Positions 33,682-45,678 of a stretch of DNA of 64,000 nucleotides are shown here, piece by piece; the first letter of the stretch is position 1, and every line of letters begins with the position of its first letter. The translations under genes and the position numbers were made by a program. This DNA comes from Oreohelix idahoensis (Eukaryota > Mollusca > Gastropoda > Stylommatophora > Oreohelicidae), in the NCBI GenBank assembly GCA_024509875.1, contig JAMPIV010016242.1:1-64000 (forward strand), written 5' to 3'. Under the pieces are notes generated by a model. It was not told the origin of the DNA. It worked only from the letters and a program-made list of their open reading frames with translations, and made no database searches.

Positions 33682-35580
33682 TTGTTAAGAACGTGGACTG
33701 ATGAAAAGGCAGAGGAAAACATTACATCTTCATACCAATATGTGAATGAGCTGACCACTCGTTTAAAAACTGGCTGGAAACTTGCCAATGAAAATTTGAA
33801 ACAAGCCAGGAAGAAACATGCTGCCTATTATAACAGGAAGGCGAAAGACAGAGATTTGGCTGTGGGAGAGAAGGTACTGCTTCTTCTCCCCGGGAGTCAG
33901 AATAAGTTACAGATTGGATGGCAAGGTCCATATACAGTTTTAGAGAAGGTGTCTAGAACAAATTATAAGATAGATAAGAAGGGGAAAGAAAAAATCTATC
34001 ATGTGAATCTCCTGAAGAAATATTTGGAAAGAGAACATCAGGAAGAGACACACTTGTTGACCTTGTCCATCGCCATGGAGATGAAAAAGGAACCACTTTC
34101 ATCATTTGAATATCCATTACACCCCTGTGAGACAGCAGCACAGGTGAAAATCAGTACACATTTAACGAAAACTCAGAAAGAGAGAGTGCAACAGGTTCTA
34201 AATAATCATGCAGAGGTGTTAACAGACCGACCAGGGCATACAAACCTATTGGAATATGATATGAAACTGATAGACCCCACACCTGTCTGTATGAAACCAT
34301 ATTCGATTCCGTTTGCTAAGGAGAAAGCTTTGAAGGAAGAGATAGACTATCTGTTGAAGGAAGGAATTATTTCGCACAGTGAATCTTCGTATAGTTCCGG
34401 TGTTGTACTCTTAAGGAAGCCCTCTGGAGAACATAGACTCTGTATAGATTACAGGAGACTGAATGCTATTACAGAAGGACAGGTGGATCCATTGCCGGAT
34501 ACAAATCAGCTGTTTGCCAGACTAAATAAAGCTAAATATTTCTCAAAAGTGGATCTGAGTAAAGGATACTATCAGATTCCAGTAAAGCCTGAGGTTAGAC
34601 CATACCTAGCTTTTAGTACCTCAGAAGGACACTATGAGTTTAATAGATTGCCATTTGGATTGAAGAATGCGCCTAGTGTCTTCTCTAGAATGATGAGAAA
34701 ATTATTGGACCCTCTGAATAATCCATATATAACAAATTTCATGGATGATATCCTTATAGCAACAGAAACATTTGAGGAACACATTGACTCTCTGAATATG
34801 CTGTTTAATCGACTTAGGGAAGCAAATTTAACAGCCCGACCAACCAAATGTTGCGTTGGATGTAAAGAATTGGAATTTTTGGGACACACAGTTTATCAGG
34901 GAAACATGACCCCTGACCCAAAGAATTTAGAGAAACTAAAGAAAGCCCCGAGACCACAAACCAAGAAGGACGTGAGATCCTTTGTCTCATTATGTGGTTT
35001 CTACCAGAAGTATATCAAAAACTTTAATTCCATATGTGCACCGTTAACTGATTTGACACGTAAAGGACATCCAGATCGCATTACATGGACACCACAATGT
35101 GAAATGGCTTACCAAGAATTGAAGGAAAAGCTCACAAGTAAACCTATTTTGAAATTACCTGACTTAAGTCAAGAATTCATAGTAAGGACGGATGCCAGTA
35201 ATATTGGGTTAGGTGCAACTCTACTACAGAAATCAGATGCATTGGATGGGGAATTAAGCCCAGTGGCATATGCTAGCAGAAAGTTGAATAAAGCTGAAAT
35301 CAACTACTCAACTAGCGAAAAAGAATGTCTTGCAGTAATATGGGCAATAAAGAAATTCAATATTTATCTGTATGGGAAGGCATTTAAGTTGCAAACGGAT
35401 CACAAACCTTTATCGTTTCTAGCACAGGCTAGGCATGAGAACTCTAGGTTACTCCGATGGTCCTTACTTTTGGCTCCATATAATTTTAGCATTGAGTATA
35501 TATCTGGAAAAACAAATTTGGGAGCGGATTTTTTAAGCCGCCATCCGTGTGATGAGAATCACCCTAAACCCCAGAAATAA
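33682..35580 (+). CDS. Pol: integrase C-terminus, reverse transcriptase and RNase H (632 aa)
   Basis: One open frame. Residues about 35-115 are the end of integrase, with YYNRKAKDR, the G-E-K-V-L-L-L-L-P segment and the GPY/F module (G-W-Q-G-P-Y, then YHVNLLKKYL). Residues about 190-400 are reverse transcriptase: LRKPSGEHRLCIDYRRLN, FSKVDLSKGYYQIPV, FNRLPFGLKNAPSVFSR, and FMDD at 353-356 as the catalytic pair. RNase H follows, with RTDASNIGLGATLLQ, TSEKECLAVIWA, QTDHKPL and GADFLSRHP. The stop comes directly after RNase H, so no integrase lies downstream. Known family order for ordinary gypsy elements is RT-RH-INT; here the INT end is in front, as in Gmr1. Confidence 0.92.
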   Translation: MLRTWTDEKAEENITSSYQYVNELTTRLKTGWKLANENLKQARKKHAAYYNRKAKDRDLAVGEKVLLLLPGSQNKLQIGWQGPYTVLEKVSRTNYKIDKKGKEKIYHVNLLKKYLEREHQEETHLLTLSIAMEMKKEPLSSFEYPLHPCETAAQVKISTHLTKTQKERVQQVLNNHAEVLTDRPGHTNLLEYDMKLIDPTPVCMKPYSIPFAKEKALKEEIDYLLKEGIISHSESSYSSGVVLLRKPSGEHRLCIDYRRLNAITEGQVDPLPDTNQLFARLNKAKYFSKVDLSKGYYQIPVKPEVRPYLAFSTSEGHYEFNRLPFGLKNAPSVFSRMMRKLLDPLNNPYITNFMDDILIATETFEEHIDSLNMLFNRLREANLTARPTKCCVGCKELEFLGHTVYQGNMTPDPKNLEKLKKAPRPQTKKDVRSFVSLCGFYQKYIKNFNSICAPLTDLTRKGHPDRITWTPQCEMAYQELKEKLTSKPILKLPDLSQEFIVRTDASNIGLGATLLQKSDALDGELSPVAYASRKLNKAEINYSTSEKECLAVIWAIKKFNIYLYGKAFKLQTDHKPLSFLAQARHENSRLLRWSLLLAPYNFSIEYISGKTNLGADFLSRHPCDENHPKPQK

Positions 35581-35636
35581 TAATAAATTTCTCTATGTGT
35601 ATATAGAATAAAGGACTGACATATAATGTCTGTTTT

Positions 35637-35647
35637 AAGAGGGGAGA
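35637..35647 (+). promoter_or_regulatory. Polypurine tract
   Basis: aagaggggaga lies directly before the 3' LTR, the expected primer site for plus-strand DNA synthesis. Confidence 0.85.
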
Positions 35648-38058
35648 TGTCGTGGAATATTCTAATCCACATATATAAATTATCAGGTAAATATAAAGCC
35701 TAACAAATACATTTAATAAAGAAAAGAGCAATGGTAAAAGAACAGTGCTGTCACAATGACTGTACTCGAAATCCCCCTTGTTTTCTGCTTCGTCTGCAAA
35801 TTGTAACGCTTTCACGTTGATAGTAAAAGCCTACTGTATTATTACACGCTTTCTTCAATGAAACGTGTACTGTATTTCTTGGAAAAACCTTGAGATACGC
35901 AAGCTGATCAATGACCTAGATTTAATATTTCATTCATTCCATACACGGCGTAACTAAAAGACAGATAAAGCAGGAGAGAGAGAGGGGCGAATGAAGGCAG
36001 GAAGCATGCAATACTAAACACGCGTCGCGCGATACACAATTGCTGCCATCACGCGTGTAAGGCCACATGCACTAACTTTTTTTCAGACGGACAGTGATAA
36101 AAACACTAACCTTCCCAGAGTTAGGTTTTAAAAAACCTGGAAAACGCTTATTAGGAAAGATGACATTAGATGGGTTTACGTTTGAAAACATGACAGTACC
36201 CAGACACCACATGGGGATGGAAGTGAACAGGAGGTGGTAGAAAATGCACATTTTGAACGCAGCCACCTAGCTCCCTTAGATTGAGATATTTGGATTCCTT
36301 AGGGCTTGCTGACACAGAATATGTTAAGTGTTACGCAAATAGTCTAGGAATTACCAAATTATAACCAAAATAAAATAGTGGGGGTGCCTGACAGCATGAA
36401 ATCATTTCTGCTCATAAAATTTTTTTTATAACGTGTTTAAAAAAACCTTACGTTACGGAAATAGCCTACCATGTTAACTCCTATTTGATTGGAGCGCCAC
36501 AAATGTAAGACTAAACACGATTGGTCAGGCTATAAATACTATCTTGTGTTGTCAGGGGAAACGAGAAAAGGAGTTTTTTTTTTGAAAAGATGTGTAGACA
36601 TGGTTTGATTGGGTAGAGCTGCGAATATACTCAATTCAGAGCGTCTGTTCATTGCCACATCTTGTAATAAACCTACTAAGAAGCAGTGCGTTGAGCACCA
36701 GTGTATATTTTTTATAAAATAAAGCCTGGGACATCGGCAGATCGGAGTTGTGCTATATTCATTGCCAGTCAACGAAACTGTTTATTATTTCCATAAATTG
36801 TGGTAAGCTTGAAATATTCAATATCTTTTAATGAAAATTGAATGTAAATTGATAATTTATGTTTGTATATATGTGTAGTTCAGTAGCGAACATGATGTAA
36901 AGCCTATGGTACTCCAGCCTGAACAGAAGGTGTCGGAGGAAAGTAAAACTGCATGGAATGGCCAAACAGTACACTGACACCTAGATTATTGATTAGACAG
37001 AAATAATGCTGGAATTGCAGAGGCGTGGTAACCATTAGGGAGGGAAATACTGGTATAAAGTATTTCAGATGAAGCTGACAGTTGGCCTAACGCTCTGAAC
37101 TCAATGTTTGTGATGTATTGTGCTCAGTGTAGAAATAGAGTGTAAATTAGTTTTGAAGTAGGAGGTACAACCTTCTTGTTTCAGGGACCGTGGTCTTAAA
37201 GTTATTGAGCAGCACCTGGTCAGAGCTTTGCTGAAGCCAGAGGTGGACAGCATACTCCTTGGTCCATATAGCAACCAGTGGGGTGGCTCCAGAACTCATT
37301 AAAGTAATCGAGCAGAGGAGTCTTTTACTGCAGTCATCACGAAAGATAAGAGAGTGTGGCCATGGAGCTCAACATTATGTACCCCCATCTTAAAATGACA
37401 CTGTAAAATAAAATTAAGAGGGGAATTTAATTGTTTTAATGCCAGGAACTGAGAACATCTCCAATACTAGTTCCAACAAAGACAAACTATTGAAGTCATG
37501 ATGACAAATACCAACAGAGCTTGAACAAAACAAAACCAGTAGTACCTCATATTACCACTACACAACTGACACACATAGGATACTATTAATAATATATGTC
37601 ACTACAAGATTCATATTGATAAATTCTGTACATATAACTTGTAATTAAGATTGATTGTGATTCCTGGTTCCCTTTGTATTTGAATCAGGACACATATACA
37701 TTCATGACAGCACTGAATACATATTGTTATTTGAAAAGTTATCAGTGACTCCTTTAAGATATCCTCGTAGAGTGTTTTATGTATGTGAGTGTCACAGTGT
37801 TGTCAAGTGTGGTGGAATAAATTAAATTGTTTATCTGTCTGTTGTTGTTATGACTTACACTTCATCATACACATACCCTAGACATATAACGTAGTCATCA
37901 CACTATTCCAGAATAATTCTGACTGAGGTATACATATGTGGCAGCAAGTAAGGTTATCTATAATACACTACTCTTATTAGATATAGATACCTTCACAGCT
38001 GATCTCAGTCAGTACACTAAGTCCCCTATAAATATTTATAACATCCCACTTTACCACA
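35648..38058 (+). repeat. 3' LTR (2,411 bp)
   Basis: Same length as the 5' LTR. Differences seen include gtgtcgctgcac versus gtattattacac (29097-29109 against 35835-35847) and single changes elsewhere. Confidence 0.95.
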
Positions 38059-38063
38059 GGCCC

Positions 38064-38390
38064 TAGATGAATATATTATCGGCGCTCAGACGCGCATTTT
38101 GTGCCATTCATTATAAGTTGTCCTTGTAGACACAGTGAATTATTAAGTGGTGTAATTCCCAGAAGCTATTGAAATATTTAGAGGGACGCCATCATAAGGC
38201 CAGCAGCTCAGCTGAGTTTTGCTAGCATTTATTTAACTGTGTACTATATTCCTAATTCTGGTAAGACTGAAATTATTTCTTTGTACATTTTAATATTTGT
38301 TTAAGGTTTCGAGTGATTTGATACTGCAATAGCATAATCTGTCCCTTACAACAAGTAAGGATTCGCTCTAGACCCCCCGCCCCAGTTCAG
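38064..38390. other. Non-coding stretch, nothing recognised
   Basis: Flank of the LTR element. The end contains ctctagaccc, which pairs with gggtctagag at 38389-38398. Confidence 0.4.
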
Positions 38391-38557
38391 GGTCTAGAGA
38401 CAAATAAAATACATAAACTCCAGCAAGGATTAGGAAGGGCAGATCAAGTGTTGAGATCAGTGGAACATATCACCTATCCTATTCTATGGCAGGAAGCTAA
38501 TGAACATATTTCAGAATCTGTAGTCTGGGAGAACTTATCCTATGTGAAACCAACTTG
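38391..38557 (+). other. Possible orphan exon (167 bp)
   Basis: An open frame of 55 codons (containing LQQGLGRADQVLRSVEHITY) is bounded by a pyrimidine-rich ccccccgccccagttcag acceptor-like site and a gtaagatg donor-like site. I do not recognise the protein. It could be an exon of a host gene stranded among transposons, part of an unknown element, or chance. A 10 bp inverted repeat spans the acceptor. Confidence 0.25.
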
Positions 38558-38781
38558 GTAAGATGTGTTGTTTGGTCAGAAAGATCTGACCCGTCTATAT
38601 GGTGTGGTTGTTGTGTAGTGTTGTGTCCAGAAATGGTTAGAGGATGGAATTCTGACACATGACTAATACTTTGATTGCAGAGCTGTGAGTTTCAGTTGGC
38701 ACCAATGCGGTGTCAAATGAGTTGTTGAATTTTACCAGAGTGGACCCGTGCAGTAACATTTGGTCAGAGCAGCCTATTATA

Positions 38782-38910
38782 GCCCCCAAGCACGGAGAGG
38801 TGGGGCCACCAAACTTCTGATATTGCCCCCAAGCACGGAGAGGTGGGGCCACCAGACTTCTGATATTGCCCCCAAGCACGGAGAGTTGGGGCCACCAGAT
38901 CTCAGCACCA
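38782..38910. repeat. Tandem repeat, 3 copies of 43 bp
   Basis: Units start gcccccaagcacggagag at 38782, 38825 and 38868. The first two are almost identical; the third diverges after ggggccaccag. Confidence 0.95.
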
Positions 38911-39224
38911 GAGCTACACCTTCAAGCTACGTGAGCGCCTGGTCTGCTGAGAATTCACCAACTCAACTTATTTGCTAACACACCCATAAAATTTCCATCA
39001 AATAACTGGACAATGTGTAGTCACCATAGACAGGGAGTGATGAGGCCACCCCAACAGCACATCCATTAAATGTTCTCCCAAATAGTCTCAAACTGTGTTC
39101 CGCGGAACAATAGTGTTCCGCGAGCTATTGAAGGGTGTTCCGCGAAGAAATAAATGTAGAACCAGTTGCTAACAACTTATTTTCAAACATTATTTTTAAA
39201 ATGAATGCGAAATCCATTTGCAAT

Positions 39225-39345
39225 TGCAGCCAAACCAGCATGTTTATCAGCTCATGATAATGATAGTTTGATTGCTTTGACTTCAGACTTAGGAATAAAA
39301 CAAAGATTTAATGAACTTTTCCTAAACGATTCTGGAACAGTGTTT
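39225..39345 (+). pseudogene. hAT transposase C-terminal fragment (possible)
   Basis: The frame contains D-S-L-I-A-L-T-S-D-L-G-I-K-Q-R-F-N-E-L, which resembles the region before the C-terminal dimerisation domain of hAT transposases of the ZBED5-like group. It ends in a stop shortly after. A position near the left end of the element implies large internal deletions. Confidence 0.4.
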
Positions 39346-39663
39346 TGCAAGAATCCACAACATTACAAAACCGGATATTAGGAGTTATCTACCCTTCCAA
39401 GATGGAGGTGAAATTCTTTTCTCACCTTAGATGCCGAAAGAAAAACACCAGGAATGTGTATATTTCGATGGATAGTACCATGTTATGTTAAATTATAGAA
39501 TAAAAGATACATCAGAGTATCTAGTGGTGTAGATATTTTCCTATAACTGACCTCGAAACCCTCGAATCGGTCGGTTGGATAGGAGGGTTGATCAGAGAGT
39601 TAACAAGTCACTATCGTAAAACAAGCGATTGTTACCGAAACAGAACCAGGCTCGACAGTAAAC

Positions 39664-41132
39664 ATGACTCATTCTAATATCTTGGGGGCTAAGGAGATTT
39701 TCAAAATTGGATACTGGAATGTAAGAACTATGTATCAAGATGGAAAATTGGAAGAAGTAATTAAAGAAATGGATAATTATAAGTTGGACATATTGGGTGT
39801 CAGCGAGTGTAGATGGACGGGGAAGGGCATAAAATATATTTCAGAAGAAAAAAAGCAAATTATATACTCTGGTAATAATGATAATCGTCACACAGAGGGA
39901 GTAGCCATCTTAATGACACAGAAAGCAGCAGCATCGCTTATCAGCTGGGTACCAATTAATGAGAGGCTAATATTAGCTAGATTTCAGACAAGATTTTTCA
40001 AGCTCTCATTTGTACAATGTTATGCGCCAACTAACGACGCTCTTGATACCACAAAAGATGACTTCTATGAAGCACTTCTAAGTACCATCACCACAATACC
40101 CAAGCATGACATAATAGCAGTCATGGGCGATTTTTACGCCAAAGTAGGTGACAACAACGATGGAGTACAAAGATATCTCGGTACTCATGGCATAGGCTGT
40201 ATGAATCAAAATGGCGAAAGACTTCTAGAACTTTGTGAAATATCAAACCTCGTTGTGGCAGACACCATCTTTCCACATAAGAATATCCACAAGATAACAT
40301 GGAATTCACCTGATGGCAGAACTAAGAACCAGATAGATCACTTCTGCATAAGCGCAAAATTTCGCTCATCAGTTCAAGACGTCAGAGCATACAGAGGTGC
40401 AGAGATCGGAAGCGATCATAACCTCTGCATAGCTAAACTGAGAATTAAACTGAAGAAGTTATACCAACCGAATAAAAATAGAAGAATAGATGTACACAGA
40501 CTGCAATCAAATGATATAAAGGAGGAATATAATGTCAAAATGAACAACTATTTCGATGCTTTAGGCAAAATTGACAACGATATCACCACCAAGACAATCG
40601 ATACTAAATGGGAACAACTGAGAACAGCAATGACAGAAGCAGCTGTAGCGACCACCGGATACCTAGTACATAAAAAGAAAAAATGGATGAGAGAAGATAC
40701 TTGGGATAAAATACAAGAAAGGAAAACAGCAAAACTTAAACTACTAGCGGCAAGTACACATAATGCAGTTGAATCTTGCAAACTAACTTATAACTTGTTA
40801 AATAAAGAAGTGAAGACAAAAACTCGAAGAGATAAAAGACATTTCATCAATGAACTGGCCGTAGAAGCTGAAAATGCTATAAGAACTGGTAATAGTAGGT
40901 GCCTTTATCAAATTACAAAACAACTATGTCACCAGCCTACTGCTATGGAAACACCTGTTAAAGGTAAATTAGGGAATTCAATACCAACAGAAAAAGAACA
41001 AATGAAGAGATGGGCTGAGCACTTCATGGAGGTGCTAAACAGACCACCACCAACAATAACACCTGATTTTAATAATGAAACACCCACAACCACCTTGCCA
41101 ATAACTTGCGATGAATTCACGCTGGACGAGAT
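39664..41132 (+). pseudogene. APE endonuclease and linker of the non-LTR element
   Basis: Motifs of an apurinic-like endonuclease: YWNVRTM, LGVSECRW (metal Glu), QCYAPTN, VMGDFYAKVG, TWNSPDGRTKNQIDHFCIS, and IGSDHNL with the catalytic His. In GDFYAK the normally catalytic Asn of GDFNAK is Tyr (residue 158, codon tac at 40135-40137). A basic linker (M-R-E-D-T-W) and RWAEHFMEVLNRPPP lead to the RT. The true frame stops being element sequence at 41132; the codons after it (to 41202) come from the inserted LTR. Confidence 0.85.
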
Positions 41133-44100
41133 TGTCGTGGTTGAGTTTGAGTGTAGAGTATTTGTCGAGTTGGACAATAGTAGTGAAATCGACAAGGGAT
41201 AGTGGACTGACAGAGTTATAGATTACACACACAGAAAGGTGTAAATAGGAGATGGACTTGAGACAACCTGGAAGAAGATTTATCAAAATGATCTCTCTCT
41301 CCAAGCCTCAACTCACTTATGTCTGTCTAAGCACCTCCTGCTCTCACTCTTTTCTCTTATCATACATAGAGATTATAGTAAAGAGCTAAAAACAAGTTAC
41401 TTATGGATGGAAAGGTCGTGAACAGCGTATTAATAAAGGTGTAAACTTTATTAAATGAAGAAAAACATGAAAATAATGCATATCATCACAACAACATAAA
41501 ATTACATCAATAATCAAATAATCATCAATAGTCATCAATAATCATATACACCAACAACCACACACAGATCACCATTTATAAAACCTGTAGAACACAGAGA
41601 GATAAATAAATCGAGTGTCAGTCCATCCGTTTTCGGGGACCATATGAAATAGCTCCAGTAAGTGGTTTTTTCGTACATATCTCCATGGGTGATGGAATTA
41701 ACCTGAATAAAATCACTGTATAGGCGCTATCATTGCTGATTCCTCCCTAATTGCGCGAGGTGGTCTGGAAGACTCTATTTATCTCCTGCTGATCGAATAA
41801 ACAAACTGAGCGACAGCCTGTCTGCTGTCGTGGGACCAAAAGCTAGCTCCAGAAAGTGTATTACATGTAGATCCTTCGTGAGGGACTAGCCTACAAAACG
41901 CAATGCTCTGACTGGTAATCCAATAGGCGAGTAGAGAACTACTACTGCATTCGATGTTTCCAGATTTAGCGTTGGCTCATTTCACAATGCGTGAGCTGAA
42001 CTCCCGTGAGAGGGAAATGGCGTTGACAAAGGGTTGTTGTTTCAGGTATGGCTGTGACACTCGTGGGGCTAGATATCCTCAGAATCCCTCTAGAACGAAG
42101 AGACGGTGACATTCTTCGTCTGACTGGAAACTAGACTAGCAATTCGGTATCCCCTGAAACTGAGACCCAAAAAGAGACACCCTTTTACACCAAGCAAATA
42201 ATAAATCACACTAACTTTATACAGAAAGTTTCGCTCCACTATGGGATTAATTTTATTGTAGTTATTGCTATGATAGTTTAGGGCTGTCTTTAATCATGTC
42301 TCCTGTTCCTTAAAAATATCAATTATCAACACGCGCCCGCATAGGCTTAATATCTATTGTACATCCATGTACCTGTCAGTAACATGTTCTAACAGCAAAA
42401 TCTACTCCTCTTCTCCAAAATAAACATACAGCTGAATGGTTATGTTATTCATCTTACAACATTAAGTGAATTTACATAAACAGATTACAGCATGTGACAT
42501 TACAAAATAAGTCATATGTCCCTTTGGGGAAATATATTAATATTCCACAACATGAGTACAAAGAGAATGCAATGTTCTTGCTATAATAATACAATTGTGG
42601 CTGAATCATAAGATATAATGTTTTCTATGGCTGGTGGCTGCTCCTGTGAAAGTTATGGCTAGAGTCTAGCTACACAAGTAAGCATAAAATGATTCTCCCT
42701 TGCCACTAAAAATATCTATCAAAAAGGAATAAGCGACTATCTCCTATAATTTAGTGTTTAAGTGAATAATCCACCTCTGACGTTATCTTACAGAAATGAC
42801 AGTTAATGCCTATTCTTAACCCATGATAAGCATCTGTGGACTTATTCTACGCCTAGTGAGAGTTTGTTTTTGTAAGTCTATCAGTTAACCTATTATAAAC
42901 CAAAAACAGCTTAAACACCACTTAATTAAGGCTGAATACGGCACAACACTATCACTGAATTAAATTACTAGATGAAGTCACCTCCCTATCAGATATAAAT
43001 ATAAAACTCTGTAACATGAATATATCATATTATAAGATAGGTCAACTCACCCCGAAAATGACTAGAGAAAGGCCTTAACATTTTAGTTGTTAAAGTCTGC
43101 CTAATTCTCATGATGGTTGTGGTGAAGTGGGATGTTATAGATATTTATAAGGGACTTAGTGTACTGACTGAGATCAGCTGTGAAGGTATATATATATCTA
43201 ATAAGAGTAGTATATTATATATATAACCTTACTTGCTGCCACATATCTATATATCTCAGTCAGAATTATTCTGGAATAGTGTGGTGACTACGTTTTGTGT
43301 CTAGGGTATGTGTATGGTGAAGTGTAAGTCACAACAACAGACAGATAAACAATTTAATTTAATCCACTACTCTTGACAACACTGTGACACTCACATACAT
43401 ATAACACTCTACACAGATATCTTAAAAGAGTCACTGATAAACTTTCAAATAACAATATGTATTCATTACTGGCATGAAGGAATATGTGTCCTGATTCAAC
43501 TACAAGGGAACCAGGAATCACAATCAATTTAAATTACAAGTTATGTACAGAATGTATTTAATATGAATATTGTAGTGACATATATTAGTACAAATGTTCT
43601 ATGTGTGTCAGTTGTGTAGTAGTAAAATGAGGTAATACTGGTTTTGTTTTGTTCAAGCTCTGTTGGTATTTGTCATCATGACTTCAATAGTTTGTCTTTA
43701 GGGACCAGTATTGGAGATGTTCACAGTTCCTGATTTTAAGACAAGTAAATTCCCCTCTGAATAGTATTTTTATAAAGTTATTTCAAGATGAGGGGACATA
43801 ATGTTGAGCTCAGCTGGCCAATTCGCTTATCTGGCGTGATGGCGGCAGGAAAGGACTCCTCTGCTCGAATTCTCCTCTGGGCTCAGGAGACACCTCACTG
43901 ATAGCTAAAAAGACCAAGGAGTATGCTGTCCGACTCTGGATTCAGCAAATCTCTGACCAGATGCTGCTCACTACCATCAAGACCACTGTCCCACAATTTC
44001 ATGGAAATAAACACAGATACGTTGATTAGCAATGAATTCTGGCACAAACTGGCACAAATTCCGTTCTGCCTATGTTCCAGGCTTTTATTTTAGCAAAAAT

Positions 44101-45678
44101 GTGAGCTGGCTTCAACGTACTGTCGCTTTATCAAGCTTATTTGAATTAGTGGTCTCGAACTAACGCTCCCAAGTGTGTATATCAGCGAGACTGGCCAATG
44201 AGCCACGTTTCGACAAGTGTTTGAAAAAATGTTATCTTTTCCCGTCTCCCCTAACAACCAAGATAGTATTTATAACCCGACCAATCGTGGTTAGGCTTTC
44301 ATTTGTTGCGCTCCAATCAATTTGGAGTTTACATGGTAGGCTATTTATTATTTGTCAGCAAACCCTAAGGAACCCAAAAATACTAATTTAAAGGAGCTAC
44401 GTGGCTGCGTTCAAAATATGCAATTTCTTCTATCTCCTGTTTAGAAGATGTGCTGTCTGGGTACTGTTATGTGTTCAAACGTAAACCCATATAATGTTGT
44501 CTTTTCTAATAAGAGTCTGTTATGATTTATAAACCTAACTCTGGGAAAGGGTAGTGTATTTTATCACTGTCCGTCTGAAAAAAAATTAGTGCATGTAGAC
44601 TTACACGCGTGATGGTAGTAATTGTGTATCGCGCGAAGCGGGTTTAGTGTTCGGCTTTCTGCCTCTCCCTTCTCTTTTTATCCCTTTAGTCCATCTGTTC
44701 GTTCGTTTTGGTAACGCAGTATAATTAATGTTAGGGTTAATTTAGGTCATTACGCAGTACGTCTCAATGCTTTTCCAAGAAATACAGCACACGTTTCATT
44801 GAAGAAGGCGGGTAATAATACAGTAAGCTTTACTATCAACGTGAAAGCGTTACAATTTGCAGACGAAGCAGAAAACAAGGGGGATTTCGAGTACATTCTT
44901 TGTGACAGCACTGTCATTTTCCCATTGCTCTTCTCTTTATTAATTTTATTTGTTAGGCTTTATATTTACCTAATAATTTATATATGTGGATTAGAATATT
45001 CCATGACAATGGTCCATCTCGGGCCAGGAATATCTTCACGAGTGTGTTTGTCGTAGTAAAATTTCAAGTCTTATAGCTTACAAACCATTCTACCCAGGAC
45101 ACCTGCATAGCCTTATTCTACAGATGTATCGGCGTAATGCGTAATACCGAGTAAGACAAAGGTTTCAGAAGCAACAACTTTGCGAAAATTGCCCCAGAGA
45201 GACAATCATAATATTATGTGCTCTTTGCTCATCTAAGGGCAAACAACCCACAAACTGACCGCGATTGTTATCTCCCCCTGAAACAGATCAAACTCGTTAC
45301 CCAGGCCTCAAAGGGTACTAGCCGCTTGTGATCAAACGTTTTAAAGCGACCAGAGAAATTCCCCTGTTCGGACCACAGAGGATACCCGCCGCTAACGAAC
45401 CGTTTCTTTCACAGAAACCGTCTTTGGCTCGTTCTAACACTTTAAGCGTAACAGACGTTCTTCTGATCAGGCCAGGTGTGCTGACGTAACATTATCGTTC
45501 GCTGACCGCTGCAGGCTCGAACGTAAACAACCTCGGGTGGGGTTTGAGAAGGAGAAAACAATTGGGCCACACAGGTAGCAAAGCAAAGAGAAACAAAATG
45601 TCTGAGAAAACAGAACATTAAAGAGTAATAACATTGAGACGAGATGGAAAAATAAATTAAGTCACTGTCTACGTAACA
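41133..45678 (+). mobile_element. Solo LTR of a second LTR family, itself interrupted
   Basis: Starts TGTCGTGGTTGAG and ends TACGTAACA (TG...CA). GAGAT is present on both sides (41128-41132, 45679-45683), a perfect 5 bp duplication within the codons of a retroelement. Without the nested 1,891 bp LTR and its duplicated 5 bp it is about 2,650 bp. There is no coding region, primer-binding site or polypurine tract inside, so it fits a solo LTR. The first 8 bp equal those of the Gmr1-like LTR, suggesting a related integrase; the rest is different by eye. Confidence 0.8.
43118..45008 (-). mobile_element. Inverted solo LTR of the Gmr1-like family (1,891 bp)
   Basis: Reverse complement of the LTR at 28910-31320: it begins TGTGGTGAAGTGGGATG and ends GAATATTCCATGACA. 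It is shorter than 2,411 bp because of internal deletions. ATGGT flanks it on both sides (43113-43117, 45009-45013). It inserted into the second-family LTR, so it is the innermost layer of the nest. Confidence 0.93.

Larger units (their letters stand above)
28910..38058 (+). mobile_element. Gmr1-like Ty3/gypsy LTR retrotransposon (9,149 bp), protease and integrase core missing
   Basis: Two LTRs of exactly 2,411 bp (28910-31320, 35648-38058), each TGTCGTGGAATATT...TTACCACA, flank a 4.3 kb interior with gag, a rearranged integrase region and RT-RNase H. GGCCC is duplicated at 28905-28909 and 38059-38063. By eye the LTRs differ at roughly 15-20 positions (under 1%), so insertion was recent. The integrase C-terminal region precedes RT, the order known for Gmr1-type elements. 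No env-like gene is present. Confidence 0.93.

Noticed and set aside
28910..38058. An endogenous retrovirus with envelope
   Set aside because: After RNase H there are only about 60 bp to the polypurine tract and LTR; no env-like frame exists.
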